64,000 nucleotides of DNA, taken from NCBI GenBank assembly GCA_029204225.1, contig CM055097.1, positions 73,217,716 to 73,281,715 of the forward strand, written 5' to 3'. Numbering within the stretch: position 1 is the first letter of the stretch; each line of letters starts with the position of its first letter. This document shows positions 1 to 8,988 of this stretch, piece by piece. The notes under the pieces were generated by a model, which did no database searches, was not told where the DNA came from, and was given only the letters and a program-made list of their open reading frames with translations. The position numbers and the translations under genes were made by a program. The stretch is from Diphasiastrum complanatum (taxonomy: Eukaryota; Streptophyta; Lycopodiopsida; Lycopodiales; Lycopodiaceae).

Positions 1-1100
1 ATTGAGTGTCAGAGTCAAACCGTGTCGACTTTTTGCTATGTCTTGATTATCTGCGTACTTTGCAAACTTTTCAAATATGCATGTAAAACTGCAGACTGCC
101 ACAAATAACAATTTATTTCTGCAGGCTATTTTAAGAAGAGAGTATGTACAATGGATAGGAGTTCTCAAAAGGTATAATTAGGTGAGTAGGAGTAAGATTA
201 AACTCCAACACTACAGTCTACTACACATTCTACTGAGACCCTAGAAGTGTGCCCTCCTTCCAATTTTAGTTGCTTAAATCTTTTTCCACATTATCAACTT
301 CACCATGAAGCCTCACATATGTCTTGCTTTGACCAAAAACTTGCCAACTATGAGAAACTTGACTCAATTTTGAAGAGCATCAATCAAGAACAAGCAATTT
401 GCAGTTTTTGAGGCTGTAAATCCTACTTCTGAAAGAAAGCCACAAGATATTATTGAGAAATTTCTTGAATTATCTTTGATTGTTTTATAAATTCCTTCAT
501 GGATTCCCTCGACAACCTAAACCCTAAATCTATCGCATTGACAATGATTCTCTTGGCAACCAAATTTCATACTACCAAGTCTTGAAATTAACTACAAAAC
601 CAAAAATTCCTATAGATCTACTGATAAACAAAATCACAAAAAAGAAAAAGCAGGAACAACTCTCCGCACAAGTATCACCAACAACTAAGTACTAGCCCAT
701 TAGTCTAGTGGTCTAGAGAGAGTAAAATTGTAAAATAAACAGTTAAGCATTGCATTTTTCAAACTAGATTGCTTTGCAAATCCCAAATTTAAAATGAAAT
801 CTCCCATTGGTCCATGGAAGAAAAATGCGCCGTCTTTTAGACTAAGCTTGAGTTGTCACCATGTGGCAAATGAGGTGGCATGAGACCCATGCCATGTAGG
901 GGCTACTCAGGATCATGTTTTGGGCATGGGGACATTGCTTGGCATCTTGAGTTCCCAAAGACAACTTAACAAAAGAATGACCAATTAAATGGTAGGGATT
1001 CAAACTAGCCAATCATATTGGCAACTGCCAGTCAAGTTTAAAAGGGGTGGTCCATTGCCTTTGTCAACTCACTCACCAAAATTAAAAAATTGAGCAGCAA
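1..1100. other. intergenic, nothing recognised
   Basis: AT-rich DNA with stops in all frames and no domain that I recognise. The only local feature is a tRNA-A-box-like string near 695-710 (ttagtctagtgg) with no B box after it. Confidence 0.5.
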
Positions 1101-1499
1101 GTCAAAGGGTCAGTTAGCTAGTTTAAAACCACCGTAATGCCAAGTCTTTGATTTTTCTTTGTTTTTCTGATGCACCTCCAGAGGTGGAATTTGCTTGCAT
1201 CTGAAGTAAGCAGTAGTTTTGTCCAGTTTTGTTCAAAATTCTCCTTCTTGAATAAACACATCAACGATTCTGACAGAATCCATGAGAGAGAAAAATCTTA
1301 GACACGAGAGAGAAAAATCTCAGACATGCCATTACGCAGGGGAAGGCCCGATCCCCTCGGGCCTTTCCATGCAGGTCGGGCCCTGCCCTCGGGCAAGGGC
1401 TCTCCGAGCACGGAAGGCCCTCGGGGCAGGGCTTTCTCCCCCCACATAAGGTTTTTATAAGCCAAAGGGTTAGGTAGCTAGTTTAAAACCACCATAAGG
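1101..1499. repeat. GC-rich hairpin block between two 38-bp direct repeats
   Basis: A sequence of about 38 bp (core tagctagtttaaaaccacc) occurs at 1101-1139 and again at 1461-1499. Between the copies lies a short tandem (gagagagaaaaatct, twice, 1284-1325), then about 105 bp of very GC-rich DNA at 1339-1442. That block holds the inverted repeat 1341-1351 / 1357-1368 (arms ggaaggcccga and tcgggcctttcc, 5-nt loop) and further gggccc/gccctcgggc self-complementary pieces. It looks like an inserted foldback or MITE-like unit. No element family is recognised. Confidence 0.5.
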
Positions 1500-1869
1500 T
1501 TTTAAAAATCATAAAAACTGTAAAGCACCCACAAAGACTAGAGTCCTAATTGGATGCTAGAACATCCCTTGGCTAAAGTGAGAAGGTGGCTAGAATAAGT
1601 ATGAGTGCTAGTTTTGGCTAAATGGATGATTATGCAAGGGCCATGTTGCTTTGCTACACTCCCTTTGTTAATTGGGTGACCTGGGTCCTGCTTGCCTCAC
1701 ACCTATTTGCCATGCTCCTGAAATTATCAAGCCATAGAGTAATCTCGCCCTCCCATTCAGCTCCCCATTATGAAGAGCAGGAGGAGGAGCTCCTTATAAT
1801 GAAGAGGAGGATGAGGAGGTGGAGGATGTAGTTGCAGAATCTACATAAAATCACCCTTCTTGGCATGGC

Positions 1870-3828
1870 ATGGGGTGGTTTTGGATTGAGACACCCCTGA
1901 TGACAAAAGGTACAAGGGAATTCTTTTGCCATTTCAATTTTGCAAGAAACTGCAGTGGTAAGTGGCTCCATGGGTGGTTGAATTTTCACTTAGTAGCAGC
2001 ATCTAACAGAAGCCAGTGCTGGGAAGCATCTGTGAATGGATTGCATCAGCTCCTTCCACCCAACAAGCCATTAAATGGACGATCCTGCCTAAACCCTAAA
2101 AGTAGGCCAAAGCATCAGTTCGTAGAAAAACGCATGGAAGAAGAGCAGGTCGATCTGAAGCGAACCATAAAGGATCTGGAAGTACACGGCAGAAGGCATA
2201 GGTCAGATGTATCCACAGCATTTGTCCGTGCCATTCAGGCCTGTGACAAGACGAATGCCTCTGTTACTCTTAATCATGTTCGTAATCAAGTGATAGAGCT
2301 TGGATATGAGTCAGATGTGTATGTAGCAAATGCGCTAATTACCATGTATGTGAAATGCGGAAATCTGATGGAGGCGCGCCATGTTTTAGACAAATTATAC
2401 AATGGGAATTCCATTTCCTGGACGGCAATGATGGCAGGTTATGTCAAGCATAAGAAGGCGTATGAGGCGTTGTTACTCTTCCAACAGATGAAGGTGAAGG
2501 GTTTAAAACCAACTCCTGTAACTTTTGTTTATGTTCTGAATGCTTGTGCCAGTCTATGTGCCCTAGAAAAGGGAAAAGCTTTCCATGAAGACATTGTTGA
2601 AGCTGGAATACAGACAAATGTGTTCGTGAGTAATGCACTTATTGATATGTATGCGAAGTGTGGAGACCTAGTGCGTGCACGCCTAGTTTTCGACAACATG
2701 TCTCATCGTAACATAGTTTCGTGGACTGCAATGATTGCAGGATATGCCAAACGCAGTTCTGCCGAGGAGTCGTTGAAGCTTTTTTCACAAATGAAGACGC
2801 AAGGCTTAAAGCCCAAAGAACGAACATATGTCTGTGTCATAAATGCGTGTGCCTGCCTAGCTGCCTTGGATCAGGGGATGCTCTTTCATGAAGAGATTGT
2901 GGCAGCTAATTTTCATTTCAATATATTTGTGGCAAATGCTCTTATTGACATGTACGGCAAATGTGGAAGTATCTTTCATGCCAAAAGGGTTTTCGACTCA
3001 ATGCATATCCGTGATGCGGTCTCATGGACATCAATGATCAAAGCAAATGCCTCTCATGGAAACTATCAGGACGCTCTTAAACTTTTCTATCAAATGAAGC
3101 AAGAAGGTTTCAAACCAGATAAAGTAACATTTATTTGCATTCTCAATTTGTGTGCAAAACTTGCAGCACTAGATGTTGGTAAGCAGGTCCATGCCAACAT
3201 TGTTGAAGCTGGTCTGAAATCAGATGTCTATGTGGGAAACGCTTTGGTAGATTTCTATTCTAAGTGTGGAAATTTGGAGGTTGCACGTGAAGTTTTCATG
3301 GCAATATCCAGTCGAAATGTTATATCCTGGACGACCATGATCGCAGGATACGCTCTCCATAGGAGAGCTAAAGAGGCTTTTGAACTGTTTTGGCAGATGC
3401 AGCGTGAAACCGTGAAGCCAGACGAGGCTACCTTTGGTAGTATTCTGTCCCTTTGCAGTCATCTGGGTTTAGTGCAGGAAGGCCGCAAGCTGTTCAGTTT
3501 AATGGTTCAAGATTTTAGACTTACACCTAACTTGGAGCACTATGGCTGCATGATTGACCTCTTTGGTCGGGCTGGCAATCTGTCCGAGGCAATCACCATT
3601 ATAAAAAAGATGCCTAGGCCGCCTGAAGCTGTGCAATGGACAGCATTGCTTGCCGCTTGCAGATTACATAGAAATGTAGAGCTGGCAGAATATGCGATAG
3701 AGCATATCCTTAATTGTGAACCACAAAGCACTGCAGCGTTAGTGCAGCTTGGAAATGTGTATGCTGAATCCGGGAGGCAAGATGATTTAGTTAAGTTGAG
3801 GGAGATGTTAAAGAATAGAGGCTTCTAA
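1870..3828 (+). CDS. PLS-class pentatricopeptide repeat protein, E-type, C-terminally cut
   Basis: A single open frame of 652 residues. Residues 113-588 are PPR motifs alternating P, L and S types (SWTAMIAGYAKR, ALIDMYAKCG, GLKPKERTYVCVINACA and so on). Residues about 589-652 are the E1 region (VQWTALLAACRLHRNVELAE). Family members bind single-stranded organellar RNA, one repeat per base, and the E/DYW tail supports C-to-U editing in plastids or mitochondria. Residues 1-88 are rich in Arg, Ser and Asn with few acidic residues, so they could be a transit peptide. A second possible start is Met89 at position 2134, before an acidic stretch. No intron is needed, as is usual for the family. The frame ends at KNRGF, where homologues run on into E2 (and DYW). 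Continued E2-like coding after the stop suggests a recent nonsense change, so this may be an inactive or truncated allele. PPR identity is certain; function is not. Confidence 0.93.
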   Translation: MGWFWIETPLMTKGTREFFCHFNFARNCSGKWLHGWLNFHLVAASNRSQCWEASVNGLHQLLPPNKPLNGRSCLNPKSRPKHQFVEKRMEEEQVDLKRTIKDLEVHGRRHRSDVSTAFVRAIQACDKTNASVTLNHVRNQVIELGYESDVYVANALITMYVKCGNLMEARHVLDKLYNGNSISWTAMMAGYVKHKKAYEALLLFQQMKVKGLKPTPVTFVYVLNACASLCALEKGKAFHEDIVEAGIQTNVFVSNALIDMYAKCGDLVRARLVFDNMSHRNIVSWTAMIAGYAKRSSAEESLKLFSQMKTQGLKPKERTYVCVINACACLAALDQGMLFHEEIVAANFHFNIFVANALIDMYGKCGSIFHAKRVFDSMHIRDAVSWTSMIKANASHGNYQDALKLFYQMKQEGFKPDKVTFICILNLCAKLAALDVGKQVHANIVEAGLKSDVYVGNALVDFYSKCGNLEVAREVFMAISSRNVISWTTMIAGYALHRRAKEAFELFWQMQRETVKPDEATFGSILSLCSHLGLVQEGRKLFSLMVQDFRLTPNLEHYGCMIDLFGRAGNLSEAITIIKKMPRPPEAVQWTALLAACRLHRNVELAEYAIEHILNCEPQSTAALVQLGNVYAESGRQDDLVKLREMLKNRGF

Positions 3829-3953
3829 AACCAGCCAGTTTGCTGTTGGATCGTTGCACAGAACAAAACGCACTTTTTTCAGAAGATAGTCATAGTTGAC
3901 TAACTAACCAGTTAGCTGAAAAGATTTATGCTCCATTAAGGATTAGGACTTAA
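3829..3953 (+). pseudogene. decayed E2/E+ tail of the PPR gene
   Basis: Directly after the TAA at 3826-3828 the same frame reads CCWIVAQNKTHFF, which matches the usual PPR E2 pattern (CSWIE-NKVH-F). It stops again at 3901. In another frame, 3909-3950 reads LAEKIYAPLRIRT, resembling the EIYAKL segment that follows E2 in E+/DYW proteins. This indicates that the ancestral protein was longer and was broken by one stop codon and later by a frameshift. Confidence 0.6.
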
Positions 3954-4640
3954 AAAGGCAAATTTCGTGTTGGAGGCAGACAATGTGATGCCTAAAGTGC
4001 CTGGATTAGTAAAATCAAGTCAGTTATGGCCATCTATACTATTGCCATGTATGGCAGTGAACTGTATGCGGTGGCATTAATGTGGTTATCAGCACCGACT
4101 TGGGGCATCTATCTACATTCTGGCGATTCGAGTGTCTCCCCCCCCACCCCCCGGACTCTCGGAGTTGTTACGCTTCAAATTGTGGTAAGGACTCTTGTAG
4201 TTTAGCTTTGCTTGGCAGCTTGCATTCTTCTTATGAGAGCTCTGCCCAAGTTGTTGCAGTTGGTTGGTCTATTTTAAGTCTTCTATCTTTAGTGGGGCCT
4301 TTTGCTCACCAGCTACCTTCTCACTTGTTCGAGAAGCTAGAAAAGTGCATAGCTAAGGATATGCTTATATGGAATCCCTCTTGCAGACTACTAAGAATAA
4401 ACAATAATAGAGAAGTTCCATGTAACTTACAAGGCAAAAATCATTACATGCAATGGCATATAGAGGGGGCTGGGGGGAACCTGTCACATGCTTTTGAATC
4501 CCTTATGCATTGTGATTTGTAAAAATGTAATTGTTAATTGTTGAAATGGCTAAATCGCCGGCCTATGGGTAAATAATAAGGGTCACTGGTTGTAAATGAC
4601 GAGCACTTGCAATAAAGGACTTTTTCTGTTCTATGTGCTT
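3954..4640 (+). other. probable PPR 3' untranslated region with AATAAA
   Basis: There is no convincing coding. A perfect AATAAA lies at 4611-4616, preceded by tgtaa-rich upstream elements (4520-4600) as in plant polyadenylation regions. A 146-codon frame at 4082-4522 has no recognisable domain and is probably chance. Confidence 0.4.
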
Positions 4641-5679
4641 TTATGTGAAATCAATAGAGGAGAAGCTTTTATGGTATAATTCCCGTCGTTTAATTCAGAT
4701 TTAGGGTTGTCACTGCAACAATTGGTATTTGAGCAAAAGCTTTTCAGGCCTAGTGTGGGAGATGTCTTCTAGATGTCTGATTATTTTCTTGCCATACACT
4801 GAATCCTAAATCTTGATAACTTTAAGTGCACGCTCATGAAAAGATTTCAATGTGTGTAGGCATGAGCTGCTGGACTTTAGGTGTCCAGGAGTGCTACTTC
4901 GAGAAGGACAGTTGCAACCTGTCTATTGGTGGGACAACTATGGTATGATGTTCCGAGGCTACAGAAGCTTGCCATGCACATAGTCACGAGATTGCACGAC
5001 AAGTGCAAGTGAGAGGAACTGGAGTCTATTCTCTCTTATTCATACGAAAAAGAGGAATAGACTCTTCACTGCACAGTTAGTTAGGTTGGTGTATGTGCAC
5101 GTCAACTTGCGGCTTCTGAAGAAGCTAAGAAAGACGAGGGGCTTGTCTAGGTAAATTGTAATTTCTTAGTGTGCACATTGTAATGTGTTTGAAGTTTGAA
5201 CGTTAAAGTTTGGAGTTCGTACTTTTGTTACAAGTCACAGGTCAGAACTCTAATTTGAAATTGTGCTGAGATTCTATAGGTGAATCCCGATGAGATTGAT
5301 GTGACCAGGGTTCCAGACCTGCCACCAAGGTCACAAGAGGAGGAGGATATCAACTCGTTGCTCCACGATGAGGCCTTGTTGTCTTCAGGTTAATTCCAAT
5401 TCCAACTTAGAATCTGGTATTTATTATCAAATTCATGAGTGACGAATCCAAAGTTTGAATGTTCAAAGTTCAAACTTGTAACTTGCAAGTTCTAACCTTT
5501 GTCCATCATTGTTCGAGTTTCAACTGACATGGGTGATAAGCATAAATGGGCTACAACCGGTAACCGAATGCTCACTACTATTATAGGCAAACTCAATTAA
5601 GGGTAGATACTTCTCACAATGAGATTGCCGTTGGGATACATATGCTCGTAGCATCTGTTTGTCTGATTGCCGGGGATGA
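4641..5679. other. no gene seen; possible retroelement leader
   Basis: No open frame with a recognisable domain. The string tggtatttgagc at about 4723 resembles a mutated initiator-tRNA-Met primer-binding site, and repeated short motifs (gttcaaagttcaaac) occur near 5460-5490. This may be leader sequence of the neighbouring Gypsy relic. Confidence 0.3.
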
Positions 5680-6198
5680 TCAGAAGAAGAAGCTCAATGA
5701 TGTTTCCAGTTTAGCAAATCTGGTCGACCAAAAGTGACTGGTGAACTTCGGATCGTGATTGCTCACAATGTCACTCGGTAATTCGTGAAGTCTAAACATG
5801 TGTTCAACAAATATTTGAGCTAAATTGGAAGCCTTCGCGGTGGTCATTATGAAAATAAATGTAGCCAATTCGGCAAGACGGTCGACAATTACCCAAATTG
5901 CATCCTTTTGTTTATTCATCCTCGGTAACCCTACTGTGAAATACATTGAAATACTGTCCCATTTTTTGTCAGGGATATTCAATGGATGTAACAGGCCACT
6001 AGCCTTAGGACGTTCGGCCTTATTTAATTGGCATTGGTAACATTTGACCACATAAGATTTTACAAAGGGTTTAAGATTTGGCCCATAAAAATTGCTTCGT
6101 ACTAAATCTAAAGTACGATGTATGCGTGGATGCCCCGCACAAGGTGAGCCATGACACTTATATAGAATTCTCTTTTTAATCGCATCCACATCGTGCAC
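5680..6198 (-). pseudogene. Ty3/Gypsy integrase relic
   Basis: A 172-codon frame with the zinc-binding H2C2 region (GHPRIHRTLDLVRSNFYGPN then CYQCQLNK) and the start of the catalytic core (KKWDSISMYFTVGLP, then DIVSNHDPKFTSHFW). In active Gypsy integrases the first core Asp sits in WD-ISMDFI and the second in VSDRDPKF. Here they read Tyr and Asn, so both visible catalytic acids are gone. The third acid and the C-terminal domain are missing. It belongs with the RNase H and RT pieces just upstream on the same strand (6461-7146). Confidence 0.85.
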
Positions 6199-6460
6199 GC
6201 AAATCCTCCCTTTCCTGAACAGAAGTCCACTATGGATAGAGGAGTCATCAACACTCTTTTTATCCTTTCTCCTAGACTAATCACCTTGTAAATCAGTCTT
6301 GCTTGATGAGTCTGCTAGTGCTCTCTTCCAACTTGGTCCAAAATGCAAGTCTTTCTCACAAAGACCATCAGCCACACGATTGGTGGTTCCTTTGATATAC
6401 CACACTTCAAAGTTGAATTTTTGCGTGAGTTATGCCCATCAGGCCTTACGACCTCTCAGA

Positions 6461-6872
6461 TCATTTTGATTCCAAAGGTTGAAGATCCATGTTCACCAGG
6501 AACCTATTACCATATAGGTAATGTTTCCATGATTTCAGAGCACAGATCACTGTAAAAATTTCTTTTTTTTGAGTAGTGTATCTGACTTGTGCATGCGATA
6601 GCTTTTTACTCTCGTAAGCAATGGGTTGACCCTCTTGTAAGATAATAGCTCCAATAGCCGTATTACTCGCATTGGTGTTAATGACGAAAGGGATATTTGG
6701 AGTTGCTATTCTCAACATGGGAGTTGAGATGATTAGAAGCTTGAGTTTTCGAAAACTATCATCTAATTTCTCATTCCATTTTATTGAAGGGCTAGGCCTA
6801 CCTTTTTGACTTTTTATCCCCTAAAAAATATTATTAAGGGGAGCGGCAAATTTTTAATATTTTTCAATAAAC
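6461..6872 (-). pseudogene. Ty3/Gypsy RT-connection and RNase H relic
   Basis: On the minus strand, 6872-6720 reads FIEKY-KFAAPLNN then PSIKWNEKLDDSFRKLK, the connection after the RT domain, with two in-frame stops. It runs into an 85-codon frame: PNIPFVINTNASNTAIGAII, GQPIAYESKKLSHAQ, YTTQKKE, ALKSWKHYLYGN. This is Gypsy RNase H. The usual TDAS catalytic Asp is Asn here. The coding is collinear with the integrase relic at 5680-6198, about 260 bp further on. Confidence 0.85.
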
Positions 6873-7146
6873 ATTTTGATCGACATTAGAGCACTAAAAG
6901 AGCATGTAAAGCATCTCCGTACTGTCTTAGGGATCTTAAGACAAGAGAAGCTTTTCGCTAGAGAATCTAAGTGTGAATTCTTTAAGAGGGAACTTCTTTA
7001 CCTTGGTCATATGAGATCACTGCTCAGGGGATCAAGATTGACAAAGAAAGGTAAAGACGGTAGTCGAATGGCCAATTCTTGAAACATCACATGAACTCAA
7101 GTCGTTTTTGGGTTTCACATTGTTCTTTCGAAAGGTGGGGAAGAAT
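6873..7146 (+). pseudogene. Ty3/Gypsy RT C-terminal part, inverted relative to its neighbours
   Basis: The plus strand reads ILIDIRALKEHVKHLRTVLG, then EKLFARESKCEFF and YLGH. After a 2-nt shift at about 7010 it reads VKTVVEWPILETSHELKSFLGF, then LFFRK. These are RT motifs immediately after the YVDD box plus the thumb. The adjacent connection and RNase H coding is on the minus strand and starts with FIEKY, exactly what should follow FFRK. The piece appears inverted in place. Confidence 0.8.
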
Positions 7147-7480
7147 GTCACATATGATATCGGATCTAATATCTCGTAAGGAGGTCAGTAGGCCTGCCTT
7201 GACCTGTAAATTAATTATGATTATGAGGGATTGGGGCTCTCATAGAGGCCTAAAACCAAAGATGGTGTATCAATATGGAACTAAGAGTGACTCATAGGGA
7301 AAGTGGATGAGGTGGCCCTAGTTAGGCTTCTGATGTGTCTAGTGAGGTGTCACAGTTTACTACGAGTTGTGGAGGAGCCTTGGAGGGTAAGCACCAATAA
7401 TTTGCTTTTTGGAATGCAAAAATTTCAGCCTTTTGTTAAGGGTCTTAAATTGCACAAAGGCAACAAACAAACCCCCTTTA
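7147..7480 (+). repeat. Gypsy LTR-like repeat, copy 1
   Basis: Starts with TGTCACAT directly after the RT fragment. It aligns by eye with 11496-11800, for example gaggtgtcacagt followed by ggagccttggagggta against gaggtgtcacagt followed by gggccttggagggtat. The right limit is uncertain. TGTCAC-type starts are usual for plant Gypsy LTRs. Confidence 0.5.
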
Positions 7481-8045
7481 AATGCTAAGCTTTTGCCTTA
7501 CTTTCCAAGCAAAAAAGCAAAAGCAATTTGACATACCATATGTCAAAAAATCTGCAAAATTCCTTGGCAAAGAAATGAATGCAAATCACTTTCAAATTTC
7601 ACTTTTCAAGAGCTTGATTCTTGACATTGTTGCAAACCTTGGTAGTGCACTTACCTTGCAACAAATATCCTTTCAAAAAACCGTAGGATTGAGAAGAAGC
7701 AAGCCCACCAAGCTTTTGCTCCAACTTCTGCTCCAAACCCCAAGAATCAGGACCCCAACTTTGGAAGATCCACTTGCTAATTCTTGGTCTCCTTTTTGTG
7801 TGCTTTCAATCAGCGATTCCACCTAGCTCTGACTATGATACCACTTTCAAGACCAACACCAAGGATCAAAGACTAGGTAATTGAAACAATAGAAACTAAG
7901 ATATCTGTGCAGGTTGTCAGCACTTGATTGGTGATGTTGGGTTAGAGTATGCCCATGAGAATTAGAGAGAGGGTAAGATAACATGCAGGATTCTATGCAG
8001 AATAGATTATTATTCCATTATAATAAGGTATTTGTGCCAAAGATG
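7481..8045. other. no recognisable gene
   Basis: A 114-codon plus-strand frame at 7482-7826 shows no known domain and is low in informative residues. A broken primer-binding-site complement (agctctgactatgatacca) lies near 7825-7843. Confidence 0.3.
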
Positions 8046-8049
8046 AGGT

Positions 8050-8415
8050 GTCAAATCTTGTACGAGTGTCAAAACTTGAAAAACATTGTAAAGGCACCAA
8101 ACTTGGCCCAAGTGTTGTTGAGTCTTTGTTTAAACTTTACAAATTGCCTCGTGATGTGTTGAGTGATCAAGATTGTCCATTCAGATGACACTTCTAGTCA
8201 ATAATGATTTATAGATTGTAGAGTTTGATGGTTAGATAGCAAGGACCTATCACACTATGGTGGATATGCTCAAATCATATGTTTTTAGTGGTCAAATTGA
8301 TTGGAAAGGTACCTTTTGTTGATTGAGTTTGATTATAATACTCATAAGCATTTTGCAACTTGGTATAGCCATTATATGATGTTTGAGTTTGAGCCTAGAA
8401 CACCAGTTGTTGTGT
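8050..8415 (+). pseudogene. Ty3/Gypsy integrase core relic
   Basis: In changing frames the plus strand reads VVESLFKLYKLPRDVLSDQD (second catalytic Asp region, about 8110-8175), then MVDMLKSYVF and IEFDYNTHKHFATWYSHYM (C-terminal half of the core, about 8260-8400). Several stops and shifts break it. It is a separate fragment from the integrase at 5.7 kb, and in the opposite orientation. Confidence 0.65.
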
Positions 8416-8579
8416 GAACATGCCTGATCAACTTTCAGAGGGTGGTTGATTTTCTTCAAGATATGCAGAGAATGTTAACAACTAGAGCATGAAACCGACT
8501 AGAGTGCTCAGCATTGAGTGAGAGACTATGCAAACCTCATAAGAATTTCTTAGATTGGGGAATAGTTAGTGGTAGACAC

Positions 8580-8723
8580 TGTTGGAATATCAATCCACAC
8601 TCTAGAGGGAACTATCAAACAGGGCGTATAGCTCAGTGGTAGAGCATCCCATCCGGTATGAGGGAGGTCCTGGGTTTGAATCCTAGTCTGTCCATCCATA
8701 TTATGATTTATGGATTTCTATCA
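8580..8723 (+). repeat. TRIM left LTR
   Basis: 144 bp, TGTTGG...CTATCA. It contains the tRNA-like block at 8622-8694 and ends directly at the primer-binding site. Confidence 0.85.
8622..8694 (+). ncRNA. tRNA-like sequence in TRIM left LTR
   Basis: 73 nt with tRNA layout: acceptor arms gggcgta/tctgtcc, D arm gctc-gagc, T arm ctggg-cctag around tttgaat. The A box tagctcagtgg is perfect; the B box ggtttgaatcc has one change. The predicted anticodon loop tccggta has C where all tRNAs have U33, and the anticodon stem has one mismatch, so I do not call it a working tRNA gene. Confidence 0.65.
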
Positions 8724-8769
8724 TGGTATCAGAGCCAAGTTAGACCTAACAGTTCATGGTGTCAAAGCC
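8724..8769 (+). promoter_or_regulatory. primer-binding site and a second PBS-like copy
   Basis: TGGTATCAGAGCC at 8724-8736 matches the initiator tRNA-Met 3' end. A diverged copy, tggtgtcaaagcc, follows at 8757-8769, giving a tandem duplication of about 33 bp. Confidence 0.75.
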
Positions 8770-8839
8770 ATGGTTAGGCGGCCCAAGTTGTGGGGCAGGT
8801 GATAGCTAGGACCCCAACCAAGTGTGGCTTGAGGGGGGG

Positions 8840-8983
8840 TGTTGGAATATCAATCCACACTCTAGAGAGAACTATCAAACAGGGCGGATAGCTCAGTGGT
8901 AAAGCATCCCATCCGGTATGAGGGAGGTCCTGGGTTCGAATCCTAGTCTGTCCATCCATATTATGATTTATGGATTTCTAGCG
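8840..8983 (+). repeat. TRIM right LTR
   Basis: 144 bp, the same as the left LTR apart from six substitutions, two of them in the last three bases. Preceded by the polypurine run and followed by GACAC. Confidence 0.85.
8882..8954 (+). ncRNA. tRNA-like sequence in TRIM right LTR
   Basis: The better of the two copies: acceptor stem gggcgga/tctgtcc pairs fully, counting G-U pairs, and the B box ggttcgaatcc is perfect. The D arm has one change (aagc for gagc). No run of four T follows within the LTR, so any Pol III transcript would read into flanking DNA. Confidence 0.65.
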
Positions 8984-8988
8984 GACAC

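Larger units (their letters stand above)
8580..8983 (+). mobile_element. TRIM-type miniature LTR retrotransposon with tRNA-like LTRs
   Basis: A complete 404-bp unit. It has two 144-bp direct terminal repeats (8580-8723 and 8840-8983) differing at six positions. Directly after the left one comes TGGTATCAGAGCC (8724-8736), the complement of the initiator tRNA-Met 3' end. A purine run ending in ggggggg (8830-8839) precedes the right one. A 5-bp target duplication, GACAC, sits at 8575-8579 and 8984-8988. The 116-bp interior has no coding. The left LTR begins TG and ends CA; the right one ends GCG instead of TCA. Each LTR contains a 73-nt tRNA-like sequence. The arrangement parallels Cassandra elements, whose LTRs carry 5S rRNA-like promoters, but here the embedded Pol III sequence is tRNA-like. 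Being non-coding, it would need proteins from another LTR element. Confidence 0.88.

Noticed and set aside
3826-3828. PPR stop codon removed by U-to-C RNA editing
   Set aside because: Such editing acts on organelle transcripts in ferns. This is a nuclear-type gene and TAA would need more than one edit.
4082-4522. 146-codon ORF as a separate gene
   Set aside because: No domain, odd composition with a poly-Pro run from a C tract, lies where the PPR 3' UTR is expected.
7824-7845. Minus-strand primer-binding site
   Set aside because: The match to the tRNA-Met end is split by a 4-nt insert and no LTR lies next to it.
8622-8954. Two functional tRNA genes
   Set aside because: The anticodon loop lacks U33, the anticodon stem is mismatched, and both copies lie inside LTRs, so they are called tRNA-like only.
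8774-8959. 61-codon minus-strand frame over the TRIM right LTR (MDGQTRIRTQDL)
   Set aside because: Antisense of the tRNA-like block. This peptide style is a well-known false ORF from tRNA-like DNA.
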